DNA from: Gammaproteobacteria bacterium
Lineage (GTDB): Bacteria > Pseudomonadota > Gammaproteobacteria > Pseudomonadales > Pseudohongiellaceae
Length of the DNA stretch: 64,000 bases
Direction: 5' to 3'
NCBI GenBank assembly: GCA_030682575.1
Contig: JAUXNX010000023.1
Coordinates: forward strand, 124,001-188,000
Position 1 is the first letter of the stretch; each line of letters opens with the position of its first letter. The position numbers were made by a program, and so were the translations under genes. Below the pieces are notes generated by a model, which saw only the letters and a list, made by a program, of their open reading frames with translations, made no database searches and was not told the origin of the DNA. This document shows, piece by piece, positions 17,675 through 26,995 of the stretch.

Positions 17675-20356
17675 TCAGTGCGTCCGCCCCGCAATCAGCT
17701 GCTTCAACTCCGGAATGCACGAGCCGCAGTTCGTGCCGCATCTAAGTGCGCGACCGAGATCCTCGGCACTGCGCGCGCCCTTGTCGATGGCGCCGGTGAT
17801 CTGTTGTTCCGTGATACGGAAGCAACTGCAGATGACGCGTCCCGCATTCACCGCTGCAGTTTCCTGTCTCGCCAGCAGTCGCCACGAATGGGTATCCACC
17901 TTGTGTTCAAGCAGTGACTGCAGCCATTCCGGTTCCGGCAGTGAACTGCGCTGCTTGCCCGCGAACAGTGCGATCTCGATCTGCTGATCGCGACACAGCA
18001 ACATCCGGTGGTCGCCGGTCACGGTGTTCGAGAGTTCGATTTTCTCCAATCCCTTCATCAAATCGCTCGACCATTTCTGCCAGGCGCTTTCTGTTTCCGC
18101 AGTCGGCATAGAGGTGTCTGCCAGCAGATAACGCCAACCACCGGTGACGGGTGTCTTCACCCAGTAGTCGAAGGGCCCGGTCGGCAGAGGGTTGCACGAG
18201 AGAGGTTCGCGGCTGATGACAGCCACCCAGCGCTGAGCCTTGACACTGTGCAGTCCGACCGGCGCGTACTTGCTTTCGGGCTGTCCGGAGAACGGATCGG
18301 TGTTCGGCGCGATCAATCGGCTGACGCGGCTGTTGGCTGCGAATTGGTCATTCCAGTGGATGGGCACAAAGACGTCGCCGTCGCGCATGCCGGAGTCGAT
18401 TCTGGCTTCCAGCACCAGTTCCTGACGATCACCGCGACTGTCATCGTTGTGCAGACGTACCAGGTCGCCCTCACGAATGCCCTTGCTCATCGCATCGCGC
18501 GGATTGATGGCAACGAAGGGCGCGCCGGTGTGGGCGAGCAGACGCGGTGCGCGACCGGTTCTGGTCATGGTATGCCATTGATCGCGCAGACGGCCTGTGT
18601 TGAGCAGGAAGGGAGTGTCGAAGGTTTGCTCTGGCTGCGGTAGTGCAGGTGTCAACGTGATGAAACGGGCGCGTCCGGAGGGAGTGAAAAATTTGCCGTC
18701 GACAAACATTCGCGCAGTGCCGTGAGGATTCGTGGCATTGACGGGCCACTGTACAGGTTCAAGCGCGTCGTAACCGCTCTTTTCCAGCGTGGCAAAAGCG
18801 CTGATGTCGAAGTCACGTCCGCCATCATTCTCGAAGGCGGAAAGCGCCGCATGCTCCCTGAAGATGTCGGCGGCTGATTCATAAGTGAATGCATCGGTGT
18901 AGCCCAGGCGCTTCGCCACTTCGCAGATGATCCACCAGTCGTGCTTCGCTTCGCCGACCGGAGGCAACAGAGCGCGCTGGCGCGAGATTCTGCGTTCGGA
19001 GTTGGTGACGGTGCCATCCTTCTCGCCCCAGCCGGTAGCGGGAAGCAGCACGTCGGCGCAGGCATTGGTGTCGGTGTTCTCCACGCAGTCTGAAACGATC
19101 ACGAGTTCGCATTTGAGCAGCGCGGCGCGCACGCGTTCCGACTCAGGCAGGCTCACGACCGGATTGGTGGCCATGATCCACACGGCCTTGATCCTGCCAC
19201 TCTCGATGGCGTCGAACATATCGACTGCCTTGAGCCCAGGCTGTGTCGCCACCTTCTCTGTTTTCCAGAAACGTGCCACACGATCCACATTCTCGGAAGT
19301 GAAATCCATATGGGCGGCGAGCTGGTTGGCGAGACCGCCGACTTCGCGCCCTCCCATCGCGTTCGGCTGCCCGGTGATGGAGAAGGGGCCCATGCCGGGT
19401 TTGCCTATTTTTCCAGTAGCCAGATGGCAGTTGATGATGGCGTTGCACTTGTCGGTGCCGGTGGCGGACTGGTTGATACCCTGGGAGTAGAACGTCACGG
19501 TTTTTTCCGTGCGCGCAAACCACTGATAGAACTGTTCGAGTGCGCCTGTATCCAGACCGCTACGCTGCGCCGTGGTTTCCATGTCGAACTCCTCGCACGC
19601 GGCAAGTGCCGTGTCGAATCCTTCGGTGTGATTCGCGATGTAGTCGCGATCCAGTGCGCGGCGGGCATTGAGATAATGCAGGAGACCGGCGAACACGAAG
19701 GCATCGGCGCCGGGGCGCAATGGCAAATGCAGATTGGCGATATCGCAGGTGGCAGTGCGGCGTGGATCGATGACGACGACACGCATGTGCGGGCGCGCTG
19801 CCTTGGCCGCAACGATGCGCTGGTAAAGAATCGGATGAGTCCACGCGGCATTGGAGCCAATCATCACCAACAGGTCACAGCACTCCAGATCTTCGTAGTT
19901 GCAGGGCACTGCGTCTGCCCCGAACGCGCGCTTGTAACCGGCCACAGCGGAGGCCATGCACAATCGCGAATTGGTATCGACATTGGCGCTGCCAACGAAG
20001 CCCTTCATGAGCTTGTTGGCGACATAATAATCTTCAGTGAGAAGTTGGCCGGAGAGATAGAAGGCGACGGAATCAGGGCCGTGTTTCTTGGTGATCTTGC
20101 GCAGGCTTGCGGAAACGTGGTCCAGCGCGGTGTTCCAGTCGGTGCGCACACCGGCGATGCGTGGATGCAGAAGGCGCCCGTGCTCACCCATGGTTTCGTG
20201 GAGGGCGGAACCCTTCACGCAAAGTCTGCCAAGATTGGCCGGATGGCTTTGAATTCCGCTGATGGAATTCACCACGCCTGCCAGGACTTTTGCTTCTACG
20301 CCGCAGCCAACGCCGCAGTAGGGGCAGGTGGTCCGGCTGGTGACTTCTTCGATCAT
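17675..20356 (-). CDS. nasA: Assimilatory nitrate reductase, catalytic subunit
   Basis: An 893-residue molybdopterin enzyme reducing nitrate to nitrite in the cytoplasm. The N-terminal CPYCGVGCGVEAKV plus LCVKGSAL supply the four cysteines for a [4Fe-4S] cluster; GSNAAWTHPILY, GKIGKPGMGPFSITGQPNAMGGREVGG and ATNPVVSLPESE are Mo-bisMGD contacts. A C-terminal BFD-like [2Fe-2S] domain (VICSCFRITEQQI to CGTNCGSCIPELKQLI) is present, as in Klebsiella NasA, and takes electrons from a partner. It is the last gene of nrtABD-nirBD-nasA, eight bases after nirD. No separate NasC-type reductase was found nearby, so the electron donor is unresolved. Confidence 0.96.
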   Translation of the reverse strand: MIEEVTSRTTCPYCGVGCGVEAKVLAGVVNSISGIQSHPANLGRLCVKGSALHETMGEHGRLLHPRIAGVRTDWNTALDHVSASLRKITKKHGPDSVAFYLSGQLLTEDYYVANKLMKGFVGSANVDTNSRLCMASAVAGYKRAFGADAVPCNYEDLECCDLLVMIGSNAAWTHPILYQRIVAAKAARPHMRVVVIDPRRTATCDIANLHLPLRPGADAFVFAGLLHYLNARRALDRDYIANHTEGFDTALAACEEFDMETTAQRSGLDTGALEQFYQWFARTEKTVTFYSQGINQSATGTDKCNAIINCHLATGKIGKPGMGPFSITGQPNAMGGREVGGLANQLAAHMDFTSENVDRVARFWKTEKVATQPGLKAVDMFDAIESGRIKAVWIMATNPVVSLPESERVRAALLKCELVIVSDCVENTDTNACADVLLPATGWGEKDGTVTNSERRISRQRALLPPVGEAKHDWWIICEVAKRLGYTDAFTYESAADIFREHAALSAFENDGGRDFDISAFATLEKSGYDALEPVQWPVNATNPHGTARMFVDGKFFTPSGRARFITLTPALPQPEQTFDTPFLLNTGRLRDQWHTMTRTGRAPRLLAHTGAPFVAINPRDAMSKGIREGDLVRLHNDDSRGDRQELVLEARIDSGMRDGDVFVPIHWNDQFAANSRVSRLIAPNTDPFSGQPESKYAPVGLHSVKAQRWVAVISREPLSCNPLPTGPFDYWVKTPVTGGWRYLLADTSMPTAETESAWQKWSSDLMKGLEKIELSNTVTGDHRMLLCRDQQIEIALFAGKQRSSLPEPEWLQSLLEHKVDTHSWRLLARQETAAVNAGRVICSCFRITEQQITGAIDKGARSAEDLGRALRCGTNCGSCIPELKQLIAGRTH

Positions 20357-20364
20357 TGGATGCC

Positions 20365-20733
20365 CTACAGGGACGGTTGTAACGTGACGATCACTGTGTC
20401 GCCATCAAGTCGCGCCTGATATACAGGTACCTGCACGTTGTCCTCTTCGAGACAGCGGCCGGTCAGCAGACTGAAGTGCTGCTTGTACAGTGGTGAGGCC
20501 ACCACCAGCTCGCCATTGATGTCGCCGACTATACCACGGTAGAGCACATTCGCCTTGCCAAGGGGGTCCCAATTGTTGAGAGCGTAAACGCTTGGCGTTT
20601 CCGCTGGTAGATAGAATACGGCGACCTGTACTCCCTGGATCAGAACGCAAACGCCAGAGTTTTCCAGCAGGTCGTCTTTACTGAACATGGCGATTGGTTC
20701 TGCATTCATTTGCTTGTGCACTGCATTGCCCAT
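20365..20733 (-). CDS. nirD: Nitrite reductase (NADH) small subunit
   Basis: A 122-residue NirD-type Rieske-like protein (AMFSKDDLLENSGVCVLIQGVQVAVFYL, YALNNWDPLGKANVLYRGIVGD, SPLYKQHFSLLTGRCLEED). As usual for NirD, the fold is Rieske-like but the cluster ligands are not all kept, so it is a structural partner of NirB. With NirB it reduces nitrite to ammonium in the cytoplasm using NADH. It follows nirB by 22 bases and precedes nasA by eight. The start could also be the ATG for MNAEPIAMF eight codons in. Confidence 0.93.
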   Translation of the reverse strand: MGNAVHKQMNAEPIAMFSKDDLLENSGVCVLIQGVQVAVFYLPAETPSVYALNNWDPLGKANVLYRGIVGDINGELVVASPLYKQHFSLLTGRCLEEDNVQVPVYQARLDGDTVIVTLQPSL

Positions 20734-20755
20734 GGTGCTTTCCTGTTCTCTGAAT

Positions 20756-23287
20756 TCACGCTGTAGTCACTGTCTTGCGCTCACTGTCCCTGGCCGGTCG
20801 CGGCTGGCCGCGCTCCTGCACAAACACCACATGGGGATCTTCTTCCATGCTGTTGACGAACTGGCGGAAGCGCTTGAGCTTCTCTGGATCTTCAATCGTG
20901 GTCTTCCACTCACACTGGTAGGTGTCGAGCAGCAGTGCCATCTGCGCTTCCAGTTCATCAGCAATGCCGAGTTTGTCGTCGATGATGACTTCGCGCAGAT
21001 AATCCAGCCCGCCTTCCAGGTTGTTCATCCATACCGACGTACGCTGCAACCTGTCGGCGGTGCGGATGTAGAACATCAGGAAGCGATCAATGTACTTGAT
21101 CAGCGTCGCGTCATCCAGGTCGGTGGCAAAGAGGTCGGCGTGGCGCGGTTTCATGCCGCCGTTGCCGCAGACGTAAAGATTCCACCCGTTCTCCGTGGCG
21201 ATTACCCCGAAGTCCTTGGACTGCGCTTCTGCACACTCGCGGGTGCAGCCGGATACGGCGGATTTGAGTTTGTGGGGAGATCGCACGCCCTTGTAACGGT
21301 TCTCGATCAGGATCGCCATGCTGACGCTGTCCTGCACGCCGTAGCGGCACCAGGTGCTGCCGACGCAGGATTTCACGGTGCGCAATGCCTTGCCATAGGC
21401 GTGGCCAGTCTCGAAACCTGCAGCAACCAGTTCGCCCCAGATATCGGGTAGTTGATTGACGCGAGCGCCGAACAAGTCGATGCGCTGGCCCCCGGTGATC
21501 TTCGTATAGAGATTGTATTTCCTTGCCACTTCACCGATCACGATCAGTTTCTCGGCTGTGATCTCACCACCGGGAATGCGCGGCACGATGGAGTAGGTGC
21601 CGTCCTTCTGCATGTTCGCGAGGAAGGTGTCGTTGGTGTCCTGCAGGCTGGCGTGTTCTTTTTTCAGCACATAATCGTTGAAGAGGGACGCAAGGATGGA
21701 GCCGACGGTGGGTTTGCAGACATCGCAGCCGCGTCCATTGCCATGCTTGTGCAGCACATCATCGAAAGTTTTCAGTGATCCGACCTTGATCAGGTGGAAC
21801 AGTTCCTGGCGGGAGTACGCGAAGTGCTCGCAGACGTTGTTGTTGATCTCGGCCCCGCGCGCGGCAAGCTCTTCGTTGACGGTGGATTTCAGCAGTGCGG
21901 CACAACCACCGCAACCGGTGCTGGCTTTGGTAACCGCCTTCACGTCTGCCACTGAACAGCAGCCGCCTTCGATGGCCTGGACGATAGCGCCCTTGGTCAC
22001 ATTCAGGCACGAACAGATCGTTGCCGTCATTGGTAATGACATGCCGGCGAGCAACGGTGAGGCACCCTTGTCCGCCGGCAGGATGATCGCTTCGGGATTT
22101 GCGGGCAACTCCATGTCATTCAGAAACAGTTGCAGCAGGGTGTCGTAGTCGCTGCAGTCGCCGACGAGTACCGCGCCGAGCAGCTTCTTGCCATCAGCAC
22201 TGACCACGATCTTCTTGTACACACGTTCGCGATCGTTCGAGTAAAGAAAACTGGCCGGAGGCTGACCGTCATGCAGTGTCTTGCCGTGAGAGTCGCCGAT
22301 GGAACCCACGTCGATACCCAGCAGTTTCAGTTTGGTGCTCATGTCCGCACCCTGGAAGGGAATCGGCGTGTCGGTGAGCTGACTCAGTGCGGCATCGGCC
22401 ATGCGATAGCCGGGCGCCACAAGTCCGTAGATGCGGCCACCGAACAACGCGCATTCGCCTATGGCGAAAATGTCGGAATCGCTGGTGCGGCAGTGATAAT
22501 CGATGACGATGCCGCCACGCTCACCAATGGTAATGTCTGCTGCTTTCGCGAGTTGATCGTAGGGACGGATACCGGCGGAGAACACGATCATGTCGGTTTC
22601 CAGTGCGCTGCCGTCGGCAAACTCCATGCGTAATTTACGGTCCTGGCCCGCCACGATCTTTTGCGTGGACTTGCTGGTGTGGACCTTCACGCCGAGTTCT
22701 TCGATCATTTCGCGCAGCATGCCGCTGCCGCCACCATCAAGCTGCACGCCCATCAAACCGGGTGCGAATTCCACGACATGGGTTTCCAGGCCGAGATTCT
22801 TCAGCGCGTTCGCACATTCAAGTCCGAGCAGGCCGCCGCCTACCACAACGCCAACCTTGCCGTCTTTCGCATGGGCACGAATGGCGCCAAGATCGTCGAT
22901 GGTGCGGTAGGTCAAGCAACCAGGTTGATCGGAGCCGGGGACTGGTGGCACGAAGGGGTAAGAGCCGGTAGCCAGCACGAGCTTGTCATAGGAGAAGCAC
23001 CGACCGAGATCGGTGACCACCTGCTTGTTCGCGCGATCAATCTTCGCAACCGCATCGCCGAAATGTGCGCTGACGCCGATCTGCCTGTAGTACTCGCGGG
23101 TGGTCAGTGCCAGGTCTTCCGGATTCTTGCCACTGAATACTTCGGACAGATGCACTCTGTCATAGGCCGGGCGTGGCTCGGCGCCGATGACAGTGATTTC
23201 GTGTCCGGCATTCTGTTTGGCCAGATTATCGACGTAATAGTGACCTACCATGCCGTTGCCTACTACCACGATTCTCTTTGCTTTCAT
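20756..23287 (-). CDS. nirB: Nitrite reductase (NADH) large subunit
   Basis: An 843-residue assimilatory nitrite reductase. In order: FAD/NAD-binding pyridine nucleotide-disulphide reductase module (VVVGNGMVGHYYVDNL; VGVVVGGGLLGLECANAL), a BFD-like [2Fe-2S] region (ATICSCLNVTKGAI...STGCGGCAALLKS; a second GNGRGCDVCKPTVGSILAS), and a sirohaem plus [4Fe-4S] sulphite/nitrite reductase module with CVGSTWCRYG and SAVSGCTRECAEAQSKDFG providing the cluster cysteines. It carries out six-electron reduction of nitrite to ammonium. It lies in the operon after nrtD, 23 bases away, and before nirD. Confidence 0.96.
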   Translation of the reverse strand: MKAKRIVVVGNGMVGHYYVDNLAKQNAGHEITVIGAEPRPAYDRVHLSEVFSGKNPEDLALTTREYYRQIGVSAHFGDAVAKIDRANKQVVTDLGRCFSYDKLVLATGSYPFVPPVPGSDQPGCLTYRTIDDLGAIRAHAKDGKVGVVVGGGLLGLECANALKNLGLETHVVEFAPGLMGVQLDGGGSGMLREMIEELGVKVHTSKSTQKIVAGQDRKLRMEFADGSALETDMIVFSAGIRPYDQLAKAADITIGERGGIVIDYHCRTSDSDIFAIGECALFGGRIYGLVAPGYRMADAALSQLTDTPIPFQGADMSTKLKLLGIDVGSIGDSHGKTLHDGQPPASFLYSNDRERVYKKIVVSADGKKLLGAVLVGDCSDYDTLLQLFLNDMELPANPEAIILPADKGASPLLAGMSLPMTATICSCLNVTKGAIVQAIEGGCCSVADVKAVTKASTGCGGCAALLKSTVNEELAARGAEINNNVCEHFAYSRQELFHLIKVGSLKTFDDVLHKHGNGRGCDVCKPTVGSILASLFNDYVLKKEHASLQDTNDTFLANMQKDGTYSIVPRIPGGEITAEKLIVIGEVARKYNLYTKITGGQRIDLFGARVNQLPDIWGELVAAGFETGHAYGKALRTVKSCVGSTWCRYGVQDSVSMAILIENRYKGVRSPHKLKSAVSGCTRECAEAQSKDFGVIATENGWNLYVCGNGGMKPRHADLFATDLDDATLIKYIDRFLMFYIRTADRLQRTSVWMNNLEGGLDYLREVIIDDKLGIADELEAQMALLLDTYQCEWKTTIEDPEKLKRFRQFVNSMEEDPHVVFVQERGQPRPARDSERKTVTTA

Positions 23288-23310
23288 GTTGCTTTGGCTC
23301 TCTTTTTGAA

Positions 23311-24111
23311 TCAGGCCGCTTTCGCGCCGGGAAACTTGTGCTTGTCGTACAGAAACTGCAGCACCTGCTGACGTGCGTGCACGAAATCGGAGTCCTCTGC
23401 CAGCGCCAGTCGATCACGCGGTCTCGGCAAGGTGACTGGCAGAATCTCGCCAATGGTGGCAGCGGGTCCGTTGCTCATCATCACGATGCGATCAGAGAGC
23501 AGTACGGCCTCGTCCACGTCATGAGTGATCATCACCACGGTGGTGCCAAGCCGCGCGTGAATCTCCATCACCGAATCCTGCAGGTGTGCGCGGGTGAGGG
23601 CATCCAGTGCGCCAAATGGCTCGTCCATCAACAGGACTTTCGGCTGCATCGCGAGACATCGGGCAATTCCAACGCGTTGCTTCATGCCGCCGGAAATTTC
23701 ATGCGGGCGTTTGTGCATCGCGTGGGTAATGTGCACCAGATCAAGATTGTGATGAATCCAATCGGCCATCTCGGTTTTGCTCTTGAGGCCCTTGAATACT
23801 TGCTTCACACCGAGTTCGACATTCTCGTACACGGTGAGCCATGGCAGCAGCGCGTGGTTCTGAAACACCACGGCGCGGTCCGGGCTTGGCGCGTTGACTT
23901 CCTTGCCATCGAGGATCACACCGCCTTCAGTCGCCTGATACAGTCCGGCGAGAATATTCAGCACTGTGGACTTGCCGCAGCCGGAGTGACCGATCAGGGA
24001 AATGAACTCACCTTTCTCCACTTTCAGGTTCACATTCTGCAGCGCACGGAAGTTGCCGCTCTCGGTGTTGAACTCGATGCCGACCTTGCTGATTTCCAGA
24101 TAGCTTTGCAT
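23311..24111 (-). CDS. nrtD: Nitrate ABC transporter, ATP-binding subunit
   Basis: A 266-residue ABC ATPase with Walker A GHSGCGKST, signature EISGGMKQRVGIARCLA, Walker B VLLMDEPFGALD and switch His in MITHDVDEAV. The alternation fits NrtD/NasD/TauB-type importers for small anions. It lacks the NrtA-like C-terminal extension of cyanobacterial NrtC. It is encoded between the permease and nirB and would energise import of nitrate or nitrite through NrtB. Confidence 0.93.
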   Translation of the reverse strand: MQSYLEISKVGIEFNTESGNFRALQNVNLKVEKGEFISLIGHSGCGKSTVLNILAGLYQATEGGVILDGKEVNAPSPDRAVVFQNHALLPWLTVYENVELGVKQVFKGLKSKTEMADWIHHNLDLVHITHAMHKRPHEISGGMKQRVGIARCLAMQPKVLLMDEPFGALDALTRAHLQDSVMEIHARLGTTVVMITHDVDEAVLLSDRIVMMSNGPAATIGEILPVTLPRPRDRLALAEDSDFVHARQQVLQFLYDKHKFPGAKAA

Positions 24112-24123
24112 GGGTATTGCCTC

Positions 24124-25137
24124 TTAACGCAGTACTGTTTGTTTATCCCAACTCACGCGCCGCTGCAGCGTCAGCATGAGTTTGTCGAGAATGAGGCCGA
24201 TGAAACCGATCACCAGCACCGCCACCATGATTCTGCCGAGTGAATCGGAACTGCCATTCTGGAATTCATCCCAGATGAACTTGCCGAGACCCGGGTTCTG
24301 CGCAAGCATCTCGGCCGCGATCAACACCATCCAGCCGGTAGCCAGCGACAGGCGCATGCCGGTGAAGATCAGCGGTATGGCAGAAGGCAGCACGATCTTG
24401 CGGATGTGCATATGCGTTGGCAGGCAAATGACGCGGCTGACGTTGATCAGATCCTTGTCCACGCTTGCCACACCTACTGTCGTATTGATCACGGTGGGCC
24501 ACAGGCAACACAGCGCGACTGTGATGGCGGAGGTGATGAAGGATTTCTCGAACATTGGTGATTCGGAGACATACAGCGCGCTCACCACCATTGTCACCAG
24601 CGGCAGCCATGCCAGAGGTGATACCGGTTTGAAGAGCTGAATGATCGGATTGACCGCGTTGTACAACGATTCACTCAATCCGCAGAGAATGCCGAGGGGA
24701 ATCGCGATGAGCATGGCGATAAAGAAGCCGAAGGCAACTGTCATCAGGCTGGTCTGAATCTGATCGATGAATGTCGGGCGGCCAGTGTAGGGACGCACTC
24801 GCACATCCGCGTTCGGGTCCTGGGCGAGCAACTGCACATTGCGGACCTCCTGGCGCGCATAGAAGTCTGTGCGGCGTTCCTGTTCGCGCCCGTACTCATC
24901 GGTCAGGTTCTGTATTTGCGTCCACACCTGCACCGGGCCGGGGAATTGCCCGAGTGAGGTGTTGATGTTGTTGGCGGTAGCCTGCCACAGCAACAGAAAG
25001 ACCAGAATGCCTGCTGCAGCGAGACTCCATGCACGCAGTGCCTTGGCGATGGCCATTCCTCCGGGGATGTCGCTCCACTCGAACCGCCAGGCTTGCTCTC
25101 GCTTGATGAACGCGTATCGGCTGATGATGCTGTGCAT
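24124..25137 (-). CDS. nrtB: Nitrate ABC transporter, permease subunit
   Basis: A 337-residue membrane protein of the BPD_transp_1 family. A first membrane segment (AWSLAAAGILVFLLLWQA) is followed by a long hydrophilic periplasmic stretch, then five or six segments with the EAA loop (RVICLPTHMHIRKIVLPSAIPLIFTGMRLSLATGW) that meets the ATPase. The periplasmic insert of about 80 residues (with NLTDEYGREQERRTDF) is typical of proteobacterial NrtB. The ATG at 25137 is chosen for the GAGGA sequence eight bases upstream; a GTG at 25158 is an alternative. Its neighbours are nrtA upstream and nrtD downstream. Confidence 0.92.
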   Translation of the reverse strand: MHSIISRYAFIKREQAWRFEWSDIPGGMAIAKALRAWSLAAAGILVFLLLWQATANNINTSLGQFPGPVQVWTQIQNLTDEYGREQERRTDFYARQEVRNVQLLAQDPNADVRVRPYTGRPTFIDQIQTSLMTVAFGFFIAMLIAIPLGILCGLSESLYNAVNPIIQLFKPVSPLAWLPLVTMVVSALYVSESPMFEKSFITSAITVALCCLWPTVINTTVGVASVDKDLINVSRVICLPTHMHIRKIVLPSAIPLIFTGMRLSLATGWMVLIAAEMLAQNPGLGKFIWDEFQNGSSDSLGRIMVAVLVIGFIGLILDKLMLTLQRRVSWDKQTVLR

Positions 25138-25181
25138 TTTCTTGTCCTCGTCTTTCACTTTGGAGCCTCGTTCGTTGCAGA

Positions 25182-26570
25182 TCAGTCTTTCAGGCCAATG
25201 GCCAGAGACTGCAGGTATGCGTTCGGCTGCGAGCCGTCGTAGGGAATACCGTCGATGAACTCGCTGGTCTCCGGACGGAAACCTGTCTCCGTGGCGAAGT
25301 CGGGGAAATCGTCTGCAGTCATGATGCCTTCGGCAATCAGTTCCAGTGCAGCGAGTTTGTAGATCTCCGGCTTGTAGACTTTCTTCGCCTGTTCGATGTA
25401 CCAGTCGTCAGACTTGGGTTCTGCAATCTGGCCCCAGCGGCGCATCTGCGTCAGGTACCACACGGCGTCCGAGTAGTAGGGATAGGTGGCGTTGTAACGG
25501 AAGAACACGTTGAAGTCCGGCACGTCCCGGGTGTCACCCTTTTCGTATTCGAAGGTGCCGGTCATGGAGTTGGCGATCACTTCGAAGTCGGCGCCCACAT
25601 ACTCCCCACGAGAGAGTATGCGGGCGGCTTCGACCCGGTTGGCATTGTTGTTGTCGTCCAGCCACTTGCCGGCACGCAGCATGGCCTTGACGATGCGTAC
25701 GGTGGTGTTCGGATACTGCTCCGTGAAGGCCTGAGTCATGCCGAACACTTTTTCGGGATTGTTCTTCCAGATTTCATAATCGGTGATAACCGGCACGCCA
25801 ATACCCTTGAAGATCGCCTGCTGGTTCCACGGTTCGCCCACGCTGTAACCGAGAATGGTGCCTGCTTCCAGAGTGGCAGGCATCTGCGGAGGAGGCGTTA
25901 CGGACAATGTCACTTCCGCATCGAGCGTGCCGGAGCTGTCACCCAGCGAGGGCTCATAGAAGCCCGGGTGAATGCCACCTGCCGCGAGCCAGTAGCGCAG
26001 TTCATAATTGTGAGTGGAGACAGGGAACACCATGCCCATGTTGAAGGCCACGCCGCGTGAGCGGTACTCATCGACAACGGGTTTGAGTGCATCTGCCTTG
26101 ATCGGATGTACAGGTTTGCCGTTTTCCATTTGCACATGCGGGCGCATTGCTTCCCACACTGCGTTGGAAACCGTGATGCCGTTGCCGTTCAGATCCATGC
26201 TCAGCGGCGTGACGATATGCGCTTGCGTGCCGTAGCCGATTGTCGCGGCAATCGGCTGGCCTGCCAGCATGTGCGCGCCATCCAGTTGTCCATCAATCAC
26301 ACCGTCGAGCAGCACCTTCCAGTTGGCCTGAGCCTGAATGGTGACATAGAGGCCTTCGTCCTCGAAGTAGCCCTTTTCATACGCAATGGCCAGAGGTGCC
26401 ATGTCTGTCAGTTTGATGAATCCAAATGTGAGTTCGTCCTTCTCGGCAGGGCCAACCTGAGCACTGGCATTGGTGGAGACGAGCGCGGCACAGGTAGCTG
26501 CCAGAAAAAAGTGTCTGATGCTGTATGACATTACTGATTTTTCATTGGTGGCGATGTGGTTGTCCGGCAT
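25182..26570 (-). CDS. nrtA: Nitrate ABC transporter, substrate-binding protein
   Basis: A 462-residue NrtA/CmpA-family periplasmic binding protein with [28 protein letters not shown] and [31 protein letters not shown], hallmarks of nitrate binders. The signal peptide core is [29 protein letters not shown] seven bases upstream of the ATG at 26570 supports this start, although it puts 13 extra residues before the usual N-region of the signal; the ATG at 26531 would be more conventional but has no Shine-Dalgarno sequence. It heads the nrtABD-nirBD-nasA operon and lies behind a leader with a terminator hairpin and a sigma-54-type promoter. Confidence 0.93.
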   Translation of the reverse strand: MPDNHIATNEKSVMSYSIRHFFLAATCAALVSTNASAQVGPAEKDELTFGFIKLTDMAPLAIAYEKGYFEDEGLYVTIQAQANWKVLLDGVIDGQLDGAHMLAGQPIAATIGYGTQAHIVTPLSMDLNGNGITVSNAVWEAMRPHVQMENGKPVHPIKADALKPVVDEYRSRGVAFNMGMVFPVSTHNYELRYWLAAGGIHPGFYEPSLGDSSGTLDAEVTLSVTPPPQMPATLEAGTILGYSVGEPWNQQAIFKGIGVPVITDYEIWKNNPEKVFGMTQAFTEQYPNTTVRIVKAMLRAGKWLDDNNNANRVEAARILSRGEYVGADFEVIANSMTGTFEYEKGDTRDVPDFNVFFRYNATYPYYSDAVWYLTQMRRWGQIAEPKSDDWYIEQAKKVYKPEIYKLAALELIAEGIMTADDFPDFATETGFRPETSEFIDGIPYDGSQPNAYLQSLAIGLKD

Positions 26571-26644
26571 GGTGCGCTCCTTGGTTGTCACAAAGTGATC
26601 GTTGCAAATTGGTCATTGCAAAGTTTTCAACAGAAATCCAATCC

Positions 26645-26682
26645 AAAAAAAAGCCCACGAGTTGCTTCGCAACTACGTGGGC
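26645..26682 (-). terminator. Leader terminator of the nrt operon (NasT antitermination target)
   Basis: Read on the minus strand, GCCCACG (26682-26676) and GTTGC (26673-26669) pair with GCAAC (26665-26661) and CGTGGGC (26659-26653), and eight T residues follow (26652-26645). This is a textbook intrinsic terminator, yet it lies between the promoter and nrtA, about 75 bases before the nrtA start. Together with nasST just upstream, it is best explained as the attenuator that NasT lets polymerase read through. NasT-type leaders of this kind are known from Azotobacter, Paracoccus and Klebsiella (NasR). Confidence 0.8.
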
Positions 26683-26693
26683 TACATTACCCG

Positions 26694-26757
26694 GCGGATC
26701 AGAATCGGGGGGGTGAGTCATGATCCGCTGGAAGCTCGCAAGAGAGTGTTGCGAGTT
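26694..26757 (-). promoter_or_regulatory. Leader hairpins upstream of the nrt terminator (ANTAR target candidates)
   Basis: On the minus strand CTCGCAA-N7-TTGCGAG makes a seven-pair hairpin (26756-26736), and GCGGATCA (about 26728-26721) pairs with TGATCCGC (26701-26694) around a 19-base C-rich loop. Both precede the terminator hairpin. ANTAR proteins bind tandem hairpins with hexanucleotide loops; the first loop here is seven bases and does not fit the A1/G4 loop rule by eye, so the exact recognition element is uncertain. Confidence 0.5.
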
Positions 26758-26771
26758 CACAACTTGATCAA

Positions 26772-26787
26772 TGCACAGGCTGTGCCA
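26772..26787 (-). promoter_or_regulatory. Sigma-54-type promoter of the nrt operon
   Basis: The minus strand reads TGGCACAGCCTGTGCA (26787-26772). The GG at -24 and GC at -12 are ten bases apart, and 10 of the 11 informative positions... the TGGCAC block is exact, with GTGCA in place of TTGCA. Transcription would start near 26761, giving a leader of about 190 bases holding the hairpins and terminator. Sigma-54 control fits nitrogen regulation through NtrC. A weak NtrC-like dyad (CGCACC-N5-GGAGCG) is at 26979-26995. Confidence 0.7.
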
Positions 26788-26978
26788 GTTTTTACGAATC
26801 ATCCCGATTCAGTGCTGAGTCGCATGAGAAACATGGCTCTGCAGCAGCGAGCCCTGATCGCGATTGCTTTTCTCCTGCAATGCAGCTGGAAAAGCAGTGT
26901 GCGATCAAACTATCTCTGCCGAACTTGCCTACGAAGTCATTCGGTTGCGGTGCAGATTGGGGCGCGGGGAGGATGATT

Positions 26979-26995
26979 CGCACCAAAACGGAGCG
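26979..26995. promoter_or_regulatory. Possible NtrC-binding dyad
   Basis: CGCACC-AAAAC-GGAGCG matches nine of twelve positions of the NtrC consensus TGCACC-N5-GGTGCA and lies about 190 bases upstream of the nrt sigma-54-type promoter, a usual enhancer distance, at the very end of nasS. A further half-site GGTGCA is at 26949-26954. The match is imperfect. Confidence 0.3.

Noticed and set aside
19310-20419. A 369-codon plus-strand frame opposite nasA
   Set aside because: The minus strand carries the intact nitrate reductase; the plus translation has no family features.
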